From assembly GCA_973895155.1 (NCBI GenBank), contig OZ316894.1:22630001-22694000 (forward strand): 64,000 bases of DNA. Reading direction: 5' to 3'. The position numbers were made by a program, and so were the translations under genes. Source of the DNA: Marsupella aquatica. Lineage: Eukaryota > Marchantiophyta. Below the pieces are notes generated by a model. That model saw only the letters and a program-made list of their open reading frames with translations. It was not told where the DNA came from and searched no databases. Positions 36,701 through 48,693 of the stretch are shown piece after piece (position 1 is the first letter of the stretch; the number at the start of each line of letters is the position of its first letter).

Positions 36701-37660
36701 CATGTGCCAAAATCACTAGGACATGCAAAGAGATTGTTGAGTAACATACAAGTTTTGGATGGAGGGTTGCACAAAAATGCATGTTGTGGTTCTATTTTGC
36801 TGCACCTAGGATGAGCTTCCCTTGTCTTCTTCTTTTTAAGTGAACGCGATGATGTACTGATTGCAGTCTAAGGCATCTGCAGCAAAGTCAGAGAGGAATA
36901 GAAAAACAACCACCTACGGGCCATGACAGAAGAAAGGGAGGAAACTGCAGCACCATCTGGCCACCAGGAGGTCCCTGCAACCCCAAGATTTATCTTAGGA
37001 AATTTTCATTCTTGTGTATACTAATTTTTTTAAGCTACTAGAAATAATTTGCTTAGAGAAGGGCAGACTATTACACTTAGACTTCAATTTGAGATTTAGA
37101 GAGGACCCCCACAGAAAAGGTTTAGAAGACAAATTGTAGGGCAAGTTTGTCTATGCATTTAACCCATGCGTATACTGATGTAGTCTTTCAAATGTAGTTT
37201 TGTGCAACTTACATATTTAGAAACTTTCAAAAGCGAACTAGCTGTAAACATGCAACCCTCTTTGTATATGTCAAATGCCCCCTTTGTCATCATACTTATG
37301 AGCAGTGCATCCTAACTCATGATTTGACTTTCGTTACTTAGGCCACATATGCCACAAATAATGTCTGTAAATTTCATGTATAGTTTTTAAAGCAATGAAC
37401 CTATCTATAAACTTGGTTAGCCAGAGATACTTGGTTAGCCAGAGATACTTGGTTAGCCAGAGATACCTGGCATATTCTGGGGTCAAAATGACGTACCAGA
37501 AAACTATGGGCGGGAATATTGGACCTTCAAAGTTTTCAGCTGATCGAAGTTGGACGAAACTTTCCTAGAAGTTTCAAACAAACTGAAGTCAGTACATTGA
37601 AAGTTGTGATTACTTTGAGAAACCTGACCACAGTTAATTTCCAATAATTATGTACACTTT
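33741..37660. other. Intergenic, AT-rich, no recognised gene
   Basis: Several + frames of 78-109 codons lie at 34855-35861, but none resembles a known protein and they do not join. An 18-base unit, ACTTGGTTAGCCAGAGAT, is repeated about three times at 37411-37466. I see nothing else that can be supported. Confidence 0.45.
37411..37466 (+). repeat. 18-base minisatellite, 3 copies
   Basis: ACTTGGTTAGCCAGAGAT occurs three times in a row with no mismatch, then decays into ACCTGG. Confidence 0.9.
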
Positions 37661-37959
37661 GTTTTTGCTAATCTGGTAGTCCCTAGCGTAGTACTGGAGT
37701 GATGTACTGACAGGACGGGCAGTCGAGGAAGGTGGAAGAAAGAGGTGAAAAAGACAGAGGGGGGTCCCAACGCCAACGTGTTTGAGGCGACAGGGTCCGA
37801 TAATCAGGCGATGCGGACGCGGCATTGGCCAATAAGTTTCCGTCTGACCCTACCACACAAACTCTCTGCTCTCACCAGCTGGAGCCCAGCACAACTCCTG
37901 CCTGCCTGCCCTTTCTCTCCCCTCCCCTTCCCATCATCCCTTTGCCCTGCCCGCTCCTG

Positions 37960-38415
37960 CCATACAGCTGCCCCAGGTTTGGGTAATCACCACGTGCCCG
38001 CTGGACGAAGAAAAAACTCTCGGAGCTGCCCAGCCCAGCCAAGGACTCGCGGGTGAGTCACCATCCCTGCTGCCCGCCAAAGCTTGAAACTCAAATATTA
38101 TAATATACAACGCTGCTGCCCCAAATTTCGAGTATGATGAGTTTGCCCCAAGGGAACACAAATACCTGCCCATGGGACGAAGCAAAAGCTATCAGAGCTG
38201 CCCGGCCAGGCCACGGATTCAACCCATTCGCATATCGTCCCCCAGCGAAGCCCTGCCCGAGTCCCTACCACGGTACCACCGCTGCTGCCCCATGGTTTGA
38301 GCATGACCAATTTTCCTCGTCTGGCTCACACCTGCCCGCGGGACGAAGGAAAAGCCACCCGAGCTGCCAAAGGACTCATCCCCCCGTTCCATTCCCCGGC
38401 CCGGGTCCTACCCTT
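37960..38415 (+). repeat. ~170-base tandem repeat, CTGCCC-rich, 3 copies
   Basis: Each copy holds TGCCCGCTGGACGAAG or a close form (37994, 38166 and 38332), then AAAGCT, GAGCTGCC, GGACTC and a CTGCTGCCC/TTGAGNATGA part. Periods are 172 and 166 bases. The block is rich in CTGCCC and lies about 1.2 kb upstream of the CIP7-like start codon. Confidence 0.78.
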
Positions 38416-38416
38416 T

Positions 38417-38540
38417 CTGCTGCCCGCGAAAGCTTGAAACTCCCGGCCATCGCTGCTGCCCGGGAAAGCTTGAAACTCCCGGCCATCGCTGCTGCCCGCG
38501 AAAGCTTGAAAACACCCGGCCATCGCTGCTGCCCGGGTAA
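38417..38540 (+). repeat. 36-base minisatellite, CTGCTGCCCG
   Basis: CTGCTGCCCG followed by CGAAAGCTTGAAA, CTCCCGG and CCATCG is repeated at 38417, 38453, 38489 and 38526 (period 36, 36, 37). A single dispersed copy lies at about 38067. Because 36 is a multiple of three, + frame 38134-38697 reads it as a 12-residue repeat (ARESLKLPAIAA); I regard this as non-coding because the extra base in the last copy shifts the phase. Confidence 0.9.
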
Positions 38541-38689
38541 TAAGCAAGCAAGCAAGCCTAAACTCGTGCCACCGCTCTGCGCGGGCAAGGCCCGCACTGG
38601 CTTGCCCGTCTGCCCGTCTGCCTGCCTGCCCGTTCGCCAGCCCGGACTGACAACGCCCCTCTCTCTCCTCTCCTCTGCTGGTCAGGTCA

Positions 38690-39599
38690 GGCTTTGAGCC
38701 TTTTCCCCCTTTTCGCACTACGCTGCAGCCTTTCGGATTGGAAGCAATTGTACTACTGTACCCCTCTTCTTCTCCTCTCTCCTCTCCTCTCCTCTCCTCG
38801 TTGGTTCGTTCGATCGTTCGTTGGATCGAGAGTTCTGTTCATGATTCTTCCGTCTCCTCCGTTTCTCCCCCATTCTGCTGTCCCCATCGATTTTCCTCAC
38901 CTTCCCCTTCCCCTCCCTTTCGGTTCGCACCCTGTTTTGCTCATTGCATCATCGGTCGATCGATCGATCTGGTCGTGGGTTACGTCTCGTTTGCTCCTGC
39001 CTCACTGGAATCGATTCGACGTGCTCCTCGTGACAATGTGGTGATGAAGGTGGTGTTGGTGCTGGGCGACAGAGGTGTGCCTGGATTGGGACGGTATTGA
39101 TTTGGTCCCCGCACTCGAAGCTACAACACAATCAGAGCGGGGTTGGTGTTGATGTTGTTCTGTTGCTGGGTGGATTCAGCTCGATAGAATGGTGGGTGTG
39201 GTGGTGAGCAGGAGGGAATGTGAGAGGTGATGAGGAGGAAGACGGAACCGGACTTAATGGCTTGATAGCGGCAAGCGAGGTGATTGAGGAAGAGGAAATT
39301 ATAGGCTGGAGATGGAGGGCGAGGGAGATAGGGTGGCGAGGAGTAGCAGGGTGGGACGAGGAAGAGGGCGGAGAGGAGTGGAGAGGCAATGTGGAGACGT
39401 GTCTTGTGCGGGAGTGCTGATCGATGTGTACAGAGGAGCGTTGCATCGAGGGAGGATGCCGATGTAGGAAGCGTTTGCATTGGCGTTGGAGTAGCGTGGA
39501 TTCCTTCGTCGTGGATGCCTTTGGTGGGGTTGCTGTGGATGGCGAATGAGTAGCAATTACTTTGTTAGATTCTGCTCTGATCTCGAGCGAGGTGCTGCA
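38690..39599 (+). promoter_or_regulatory. CIP7-like upstream and leader region
   Basis: A CT-rich stretch (CTCCTCTCTCCTCTCCTCT near 38773, GATCGATCGATCG near 38958) leads to the start codon at 39600 and is typical of a plant core promoter and long 5' leader. Frames in it (for example 38694-39044 + and 39121-39480 -) are low-complexity and not considered genes. The transcription start is not visible. Confidence 0.45.
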
Positions 39600-42500
39600 A
39601 TGAGGTCCGAGACGCGCCTAGATTTCGCCGTGTTTCAGCTCACACCAACACGGACACGGTACGGCACTGGCCGCCATTCCCCTGGGATTATCAGCTCAGC
39701 TCCTGCATTGCCACCCATGTTGTTGTACTGTCAATGCTGCAGCTGTCAATTAATTGGAACTGCCGCTCCCTTCCTCTGGGTTTGACAGTTTGTTTCTCTC
39801 TCGGGGGATTGTTTTAGTTCCTGGGGATTGAGCTGGCTTTTAGCAGAGGCTAGTTCTCCACCGTGAAAGCGGATGTCATTTGCCTCCCGCATTTCCTATT
39901 TTCTATCTAACCCGTGTCTAAGAGGGAGAGGGTGATCCGTGATTTTCTGCTCCACTTAGATATATGTCCTTCGATTTGAGTTTTGCTCATTGGTGATTTT
40001 CTGGTCCACTTTGATACATGACATGATACATGATTCCGGGCTCTGTTACGTAGTCAGAACTGGCCCCCGTTTATCTTTTAAGATACGCTCTTGCTCTGCC
40101 AATCCGATAGTTGGCAGGGCAAGCTTGAGAAGAGTATGATGAGATCGTTCAGTTCGTCTGCATTTTCCATCTGCAACCTTCTAGTGGTGCCGTTCGCTCC
40201 CTTGACGGATGTCCTGAAAGTAGTTGTTCACCAAGGAAAACCGTTTACCCGACCCTGAATTAGCTTCCTTGTAAAGTCGCACTGCTATTAGCCTCAACTA
40301 CCTTACTACACTTATACAGCCGGACCTGGACAGTGTTGACATTGCCCGGTTTTTATTTTAGCCTTCGGCATTGTGGTTTTTCATCTCTTTATTTGTTTCC
40401 TTTCCTTTAGTTCACGTAGGGTTATCTGACGGTTGTTGTATTCCTGCTCCAGGTGTGAGCTCCAAGTCTCAGCTGGGGGTGTGAGGGAAAAGCTTGCTTC
40501 AGGCCTGCTGAAGCCATTCCTAGCACACTTGAAGGCTGCAGAAGAGGAGATTGAGCGAGGTGGGTACTCCATCAAGCTGGTGCCTTTCTACGCTGACTCG
40601 GACGCCAATGGAGCAGCTTGGTTCACGAAGGGGACCGTGGAAAGGTAAGCTCGCTTTCCATGAGATAGCGATGGCCTCTGTGATGTCTATCACCGCCCCG
40701 ATAAGCCGATGAACCAGACCGGCTACCATTTACCTGTGCTGTAGACAGGGCTGGACTTCAATTAAGGCCTGTCCTAGATTTCCTGATGGGTCAGAATAAT
40801 GTCTCGGGGCCACATTGCTGATCACCGCACGCGGAGACGTCGCATTCAACAGAACTGGCGGTAGGGTTTAGCCGTGCTCCATCTTCAACCTTCTGGCCGT
40901 GACTTTTGTTGGGGTGCTCGTTTCGAGACAGAAACTGCTCGACGAGGGCCTTTCCGGGCCATGTTAGCCGTGATTGTCACCTTCATCTGCGGGATGGGGT
41001 CAGGAGCTCGAGTTTTCACATTGACTTCCAGTTTCGATGCGATTCCCTGCTCGTGCTGTTTGAATCGCATCGTCCATCGCACCTTCCACAACTGTGACTA
41101 AAGTGAAGATAAAGAATTCCAGCAGTTTTCGTGGAGTTGTTGAGAGTTTTACGATGGAGGAAGTACGCGAACATTGGAAGTCGCTGGCGTTTCGTGTCAT
41201 GCTCTGCTTTTCTGATTTCACCCTTTTCCCCTTAATGATGCAGGTTTGTCCGGTTTGTCAGCACCCCGGAAGTACTCGAACGTGTTAGCTCGGTGGAGGC
41301 CGAGCTTGTTCAAATCGAGGAAGCGATCAGCATCCAGGCTAACGAGGCACGGGTATGAATGACTTGATTTTTCATCAATGTGGGTCGTAGTGAACAGATA
41401 AGAGGTTTCCTTCCCGAAGCTCCGTCTCTGCTATTGTCTCGTCCCGTGGTGTATATTTTCCGTGACAATCGAACTTGCACATGTCTGGCTGCAGGTCGAT
41501 GAACAGTACTTGCGAACTCCTTCAACTCCTCCACAAGGTGAACACGAAAGCTTCTCACACTCGTCGATGCAAGTGATATTTTGACGTCCTTAGCAGATGT
41601 CTGAACGTTTTTTGTTGGCAATGCACTACACGCCGGATCGAGGTCGAGGTCCTGTGTGTTTGTCCTGCCGGAGATATTCTTCCAAGTTTCCACTCTGCGA
41701 CGTCTTTTCTCGGAGGATCTGGAAGCCCGTCGGCAGGCGATCAGAGTGACCTCTTATGGGGTAGTCATTGTGTAGTATTTAGCTTCAATGTGTTTGGTTG
41801 ACATTGTCAGTGATGTCACCATGACCATTTTACTAGGAGCAACTTGGCTGGCAGTTCTTGATGGGTTGGTTTGTAACAACACAAAGGTGAGTTATCTCTG
41901 CGTCGAGGAGAGAGCCTCCTAATCCGAGGAAAAATCCCCCAGGGATCTGATCCTGTGCTCGCACGCCGGATTTCCGTTGGCTAGAATCGCAATTGCGTCA
42001 TTTCAAGAGGATTGGGTCATCACTGAAATCGACCTGGGAGTCCTTGAATTCATGCCCTTGTTCTGATTCTCTGCTATCAGGGGCTCTGACAGCTTTTTTG
42101 GTCTATAATTACCTTTCAACCTTAGATCCAGGGACGTCTCATTAGTGGATAATCTGTACATCCATGAAGGCCACCGAGTATGTTCTTTCGCGGAAGGTGG
42201 CATCCCAACCAGGTTGACGAGTAGCTCATCGTCCCTGAGGCCTTGCCGTAGCTCTCGAAGCTTCCTGACTGGCCTACGCCTATTCTCAGACTAGTAAACC
42301 TATTATCTTGTCAGTGGATGGCCATTCGTGACCCAACCGGGTCTTGCTTCGGGCTATTCTCTCCTTATTTTGCTTTCAGGCATACCGGCTTTTCAAATTC
42401 ACATGCGAATCGACAGTGAATTGAAACTCTCGCCACAACTATTTTTATGAAACGATTTTACCAAGATTTCTTAGATGAAGTCTCTGGAGGAGTGATCATG

Positions 42501-45500
42501 ACCAGCTTACTGACTGCAATTGTATTTCATTGCTTTAGCCGGGTTTGTCACATTCATTCACAGAAAGTTCAGGTGGCTCTAAGTTGAGGCTGTATTCGTG
42601 TGATCCATGGGAGATGACCACATTGGGTTTGAAGACACAGAATTTGACGTATGACCTCCTTTGTTGTTCTATTTTGCAGGAGGATATGTTGTGCCAGGCT
42701 TCAACTTGGAAAAGGGATTGTCTGGGAAGGTTAGTGCTGACTCAACCGGTTCCGCTGGTGTTCACTGCATTTACAATGAGCTGCATTTTCTTATGACCTT
42801 GTTTGTATCCTGATTGTGTCATACAGGCTCGACGCAACTCGATTGATGGCGCCGATGTCACTGGAGGGGATAGCTCTAAGTAAAGCTCGAATCTAATCTC
42901 CATAAACTCTGAATCAGAGGACCTAGGTTGCTAGAATTTGGATTTGGTGATGTCTTCTCTGCACGAGGTGTCGATCGGTCATCTTGTTAATTCGAGTGTT
43001 GTATAAAAAATCCCTTCAGGTGGCGGTTGCTCCGAGCAATGGATGCCCGTCGTCTTATGCTGCAAAAGGAGCAAGGGATGGCCTTCGCTCGTGCGGCTGC
43101 TGCAGGTTTTGATAGGGAGCATATGGAAGATCTGATTGCATTTGCGGACTGCTTTGGAGCATCTCGTTTGAGGTACTGCGTCCCGCTCAATTGTTGCTCG
43201 GTTGTTTTGTGGTGAAAGTGGTTCATTCGAGTCTAGCTCGAGTTCATTCGAGTCTAGCTTGAGTTCTTTCGGATTTTATTATTTTTCCATTTTCCGGTTG
43301 CTAGTACGTTGCTGTACTCTGTGTAAGCCAATCTTGGAGCTGTTGAGATGGCCGCCCAGTTTCCTTGCTGAAAATCTTTTCTGATGAGATTAAAATAAGT
43401 TCATGTCTATTTCTCTGCAAGGTTATCCTCTTGAGAACATGCGGATGAATAGAGGTGATAAGAGCTGTCGTTCTGATCTGCAGGGAGGCATGTGTGAAGT
43501 TTACTGCATTGTGCAAGAAAAGACAAGAGGCTGGAATTTGGGTAGAGGAGATGGAGCTGGCAGCTGCGGAGGCAGCTGCAATTCGTCCCGAAGGGGTAGC
43601 ACATTCTGGTGCTGAGTTTGGAACTTTCATTAGAGGGAAGGATTACTCTGATGCTTGGTCCGATGTGCACAGTGAAGGTGGAGAGGAGTTCCGGGACGAT
43701 GTGAGCATGCGGTCTCACAATAATTACTACCGAGAGGGAAGAGGTTTTACCGGTGATGATGATTCTAAGAGGAGGAGAAGTCTCCCGGACGACGGTCTGG
43801 CTGATGGGAATGGAGATTATGGATCAGCAGGTGGACCAGGATATCGACCCCGGAGATACAGTCAGGGTGGTGGGATGGTCCCTCCCAGCATTGATGAGTT
43901 ACAGGCAACACCCTATTCACATGACATGTTGGGGAGACCGTATGTGCTGTCTCCTGGAGGTTATGCTGGAGGTAGGGTATCGATGGATGGTGTCTACCAA
44001 GGCGAGAATGTGGGTGGATATGATTACAGGGATGGGGATAGAAGCCATGGACATGGTGCACGACCAAATGTGGCAAATCAGTCCCCCAGGTATTTGGCAG
44101 GCTACCATGCGATCTCACCTTCGACAAGTCCAGGCCAAAGAATGCCGGGGGGTGGTTGGGTGCAGGGTGGAGAAGACGATCAAGGCTACGACCCTCGAGG
44201 TCATTACGGATCTGCCTATCCTGTTGGACGAAGTCCACACGGTGCTATTCCCTATGGCCTTCATAATTCGTACGGTAATTCTGGTCCACCTCACCACGCT
44301 GGCTATCCTGACAATTCTGGTAACTTTCAGTGGAGACAAGCTGAGAATCATCCAAACTGGGCTCCAACACATCCACAATCCCAGTACTGGCAAGGAAATG
44401 GTGGATACAATGACAATTCTGGGCAGGAAATGAGAGGCCCACAGACCAGTAATCAGTCACACGCAGATCTTCCTCGAGGACCTGAAGGTCATTACCCAAA
44501 TGGGTCTCCTGGTTATTCTCGAGACTCTCAGGGTCAACATGGCAACCAATCTCTCGATGGTGTGGTTCCTTCCAGAGCATTATCGGCACCTGCTGGTGAT
44601 ATTCAGAGGAGTCAGGCTGCCCTGGTGGAAGGCTATGGTGATACTCTTGTGGGAAATGGCCAGCATGCAGAGGCCCCACCTGTACAGTTGGAATCCAGTT
44701 CGTCTGGAATTGAGCTGTCAAATGCAAGCGAGAAGCCTTCATTACAAAATATGAGTGTGGACCAGGAGGCACAGTCACCGGTCCAGTCACCAGTCGGGAA
44801 GCAATCTCTGTCACCAATGGATGCATCTAATAGGCGATTAGCACGAAGGTCCACATCACCCAGGCGAAGGTCTTCTTCCCCTCTTCGAAAGATACAGGTT
44901 GGGAGATCTGGTTCAAGGCGTTCAGGGTTGGTTGTAATCCGGAATATTAATTATATAACTAGCTCACAAGATAAGAACAGAGAGAGGGGTAGTGACGATG
45001 ATTCCGATGGGAATGAGAGTGGCGACGACGAGGAAACCAGGCAGCAGAGAAGTGATAATGTCCGCTTCAGTGTCAAGGACGCCATCAACCTTTTTGAAAA
45101 GAAAAAGCCAGACCGTGGTGAATCTGGAAGCAAGAAGTTGGGAAAGCAAGACAGGGGATCCTCAGAAAGTGGTGGTTCATCCTATAATGAGAAGCTTTCT
45201 TCCTCATTCAATGACCGAGTGAAAAGATGGAGTGGAGTAAGTGAGCAGAGTAGAGACACCACCGCGAGACAAGCTAAAGGCAGCACTCTTGTTGATGATC
45301 AGGATTCACTGTCCAGGCAGGAAAGCAGCACTATTGATCAGGAGAGGAGCTTCTCAGGTATCGACGCAGAAGAGCAGGAAGCTGAAAGTGGCCTCTCTCG
45401 TTATGTTCAAGAGGAGGTGCATCAGGAGGAGGAAGGAGAGGTCGTTGAGGAGCACATAGGCTCAAAATTTCAAGCAATGGACTCGGATGTCTCTGTCTTA

Positions 45501-48500
45501 CCGACAAGAGGACAGAATGGCCGCAGCGCCGGAAGGTCGTTGGCTCAGTTTGAACCAGAGCCTTTCCTGAAATCTCGACCCCAGAAAATGCGAAATAATG
45601 TCTCGCATGGAGAAGAAATGCTCTTGCCAGTAAGAGATGGAAAGGATGACTACAAGAATTCCAGGTCTTTTAATTCTTTTGAACAACAGGGGGCTTCTCA
45701 TCAGAAAGAAAGTGGAGTGGATGATTCTTTCATTCTCCCGGAGCGTGGTGGTGCTGACAAGAAGCAGAGAGGCAGTTGGGTCGTGAATCAGGAATCAGAG
45801 TCCAAAGTTGCCGCTCCCTTCACAGAACTGCCCACGAAAGAAAGTCTCGGTGATGATTCCTTTATTGTCCCAACGAGGAGTTTGGTCCAGGGGAAAACAA
45901 CAGCACGGGTGATGACCGCTGACATTCAAGAGTCAGGGGTCCGGGCAGATCAGCAGAACACAAACAATGGGAATAAGGTTCCTGACAATTCCATCAGTTT
46001 TGCTCCTGAGGATCTGATGTACATCCCTGAGCGCAACACTGGAAGGGAGTCAGTCGGTAGACCTTGGAGCGCTGCTGATTATGATATGGAGTTCTATGCT
46101 GATGGAGTTGACGGAAAATACCAAGAGGATGAAGATCAGACTGTTGTCGGTGACAGTGATGCTCCGGCAGATCAACAAGGAAGGTTCTATGAGCAGTACA
46201 GAGAGAAGCGAGATGCGAAGTTAAGAGAAGAGCCTGGATCAAAGAGAGCGGAGAGGGAAGCAAAACTTAAAGCTATGCAAGAAGTTTTGGAAAGGAGGAA
46301 AGCAGAAATGGCTTCCAGATCCGGAAAATCGGCTGAGAAGTACGCTTGCTCAGCTGATGCACAGCAACGTGCTGAAAAATTGCGAGTTTTCAAGGCTGGT
46401 CTTCTTAAAGCCAAGAAGGAGAAGGTACATGTTTGAGCTGCAATTCCTGATTTTGCTGATGGATTTCTCTTTTTTGTGAACATTACTAGATACAAATTTT
46501 TCTCCTGATCGTTATTGGATGCACATCTCTTCATGGATGGATATCTGCTTTCCCTTGCTTTCTCTTTACACTAGCTTGAAGGCGTATTAGTTGTTTGGGT
46601 AATGATTTCAGGAGGAGGAAGAGAGGAAGCGTATCGATGATCTGAGGACGCAGAGAAGAGAAAGGATTGCAGCGAGGGCAAGTCCAACAGGTTCATTGTC
46701 AGCTGCCTCTACACCACGTGCAACAAGACAAGCACCATCCACCCCTAAGTCAAATCCACTGCAGAGACTCTCACCATCAAAGAACGCAAAAGCTGCAGCA
46801 ACAGCCCGTGCCCTCATTTCGTCGTCGCCTAAAGCATCTTCTGGACGATTGAGCGCGGTTGGTGTCCCTTCCACCCAACGAGCTGTGAAGAGCGCCTCAA
46901 GTCAAGGTACACCCGACAATCCCCTCAGCCGGTCTGTCCCTTCCCTGGTGGACTTGCGGAAGGAGAACACTAGGCCTTCTTCTGGCCGTAGCAGTTTGAA
47001 TGACAAGGTTGGAGGCTCTGCACGGATTCAAACAAAAATGGTCAGTACTATGCATCGGTCGAAAAGCGCAAATGATGCAGCCCCTCTAGAAGCTAACGGA
47101 GTTGTTCACTCCCGCTCAATCTTAAGACCTACAATATCTGATGAGAAGAAGCGGCGGTCTCTGTCAGCGAGGAAAAGTATCTCCACAGCATTTGAGCTTA
47201 AGTCCGCAAGCACTGGGACAGAGAATGGCTCAACCCCTCAAAAGGTTTCCAAAGACGCCATGTCTGGAGTGGTTTCGAAGGTCAAGAAAAGTATCCTATC
47301 AACAGTAGCGCACGACGCTAAGCCTTTCCTACGAAAAGGGACTGGAATTGGGCCAGGAACCGGACCGGTTGTTCGCAAATTGAAGGCTTCTCAAGTATCA
47401 GATACTCCCCGAAGTTCAGATGAAGATGCTAAAGAGGATCCATGCTCTGGGCCTCCACAGGATTCAGTAGAATTGAATGGAGAGCAGCCCAAAGAAGAAG
47501 CTGAAGTGATGTTTGAAGAGACCGGGAAGCTTGGTGACCCAATGGAGTTAGGAATCCAGCAGGGGCAGTTGTTGATAGAAGATCGTAAAGAGGAAATACG
47601 GGATACTCGAGAAAGGGCGGACAGCACTCCTGATTCTAGATCAATACAAGAGCCTTTGTCATCTGCAACTGAATCCAGACAGGGTGTTGTCACTGAGGTA
47701 GCGCCAGACGCTCTGCAAGAGATGCATACAGGCTCACAATCAGAGAACGGTGACTTTTCCAGCGATCCATATGCTGTCTTCCAAGGGAGTAAAGGTGGTG
47801 ATATTACTAGTGAACTTTTAAATTCACCTTTGCGCACTTCGTCAGCTCCAGCCGCTGAAGCTAATTTGAATCGGCGTATGCCTTCTGCCCCTCCTACGCC
47901 TCCCTCACCAGTGGGGTCGCATTTCACAGCATTTCCCGTTTCTGTTCAGGAGGATTATAATGCTCCTCGTGCTCTAGCTTCACCCTCCCCGTCTTTAGCA
48001 CCTGTGGCACCCAATATCGAGGATTACGAATTTATTTTGGCGTCTCCATCAGATACAGTTGTCCCTGAGGAACTTGGCACATCCACGGCTGCAGTCACCT
48101 CATCACCTGTAGGAAGTCCCACATCCCAAAGCTTCCCACAGCTGCAGCGCTCAGTTTCACCTAGTGCCAACAAGGCGGATGGAAATAAATCACGCAAGAA
48201 ATGGGGTGGTTCTCAAAAGTCAAGTTCGTCAAATGCCCAACAGAGCTCCAAGGATGCGCCAAAGGGTTTCAAAAGACTCTTGCATTTCGGCAGAAGAAGT
48301 CGAACATCTACCCCCAGCGCAAACGAGTGGGTCTCAATTTCGACTGCTTCTGAAGGTGACGACGACACAGAAGAGACCAAGGTTCGTCGTAACCTATCTG
48401 GAGAGGTCCCAAGCAAGAAGGACGACCTAAACTACAAAAACTCAAGACAAAAGGCAACTGTGAATGGCAATAATAACAACTTGAGGTATATGGGTGACAG

Positions 48501-48693
48501 TCCTGATGCATCGTCAAGAGCTGCTGATATCGATGGTGCAACTGATCGAGGAGCTGGTAAGGGAGCCAATACCTTTTCTATGGCAGTAGTAGGGTTGCGA
48601 CCTTTTATGCTTACTCCTCACAAGAATGTGAATGTTGATCTCTTGATCTGTCTTTTGGTATTGTCCATTCTAAGGGTGGAGACGTGCGAGTGA
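39600..48693 (+). CDS. COP1-interacting protein 7-like protein
   Basis: A large plant protein of the CIP7 family; Arabidopsis CIP7 is a nuclear COP1 partner that promotes light-regulated genes. Coding exons: 39600-39658, 40453-40644, 41244-41352, 41495-41537, 42680-42729, 42827-42879, 43020-43172, 43484-46424 and 46612-48693, with consistent phases; about 1,893 residues. The conserved N-terminus reads [20 protein letters not shown], then [31 protein letters not shown] and [10 protein letters not shown]. Residues about 328-575 are rich in Gly, Tyr, Pro, Asn and Gln; about 670-702 are Arg/Ser-rich; about 1119-1225 form charged helices; [13 protein letters not shown] lies near 1750, followed by the family word [13 protein letters not shown]. 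An in-frame ATG at 39546 would add 18 residues, but the 39600 start fits the family. The 3' end is uncertain (see 48557-49739). Confidence 0.9.
41538..42679 (+). other. CIP7-like intron 4 (1,142 bases)
   Basis: Donor AAG|GTGAAC and acceptor TTTTGCAG. Exon 4 ends one base into a codon and the exon at 42680 begins with two bases that complete it, giving [11 protein letters not shown]. The open frame at 42545-42796 is a shadow: joining it would introduce stops or break the downstream frame that encodes [10 protein letters not shown]. Confidence 0.75.

Noticed and set aside
38134-38697. 187-codon + frame over the 36-base repeat
   Set aside because: Low-complexity translation of a GC-rich minisatellite; a one-base insertion in the last copy breaks the repeat phase, and there is no homologue.
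42545-42796. 83-codon frame between CIP7-like exons
   Set aside because: Including it would put the downstream conserved exons out of frame; direct joining of 41537 to 42680 keeps the phase and the family sequence.
43753-44826. Long frames of 226, 157 and 193 codons inside the CIP7-like large exon
   Set aside because: These are shadows of the real coding frame; the large exon frame matches the family and joins correctly at both ends.
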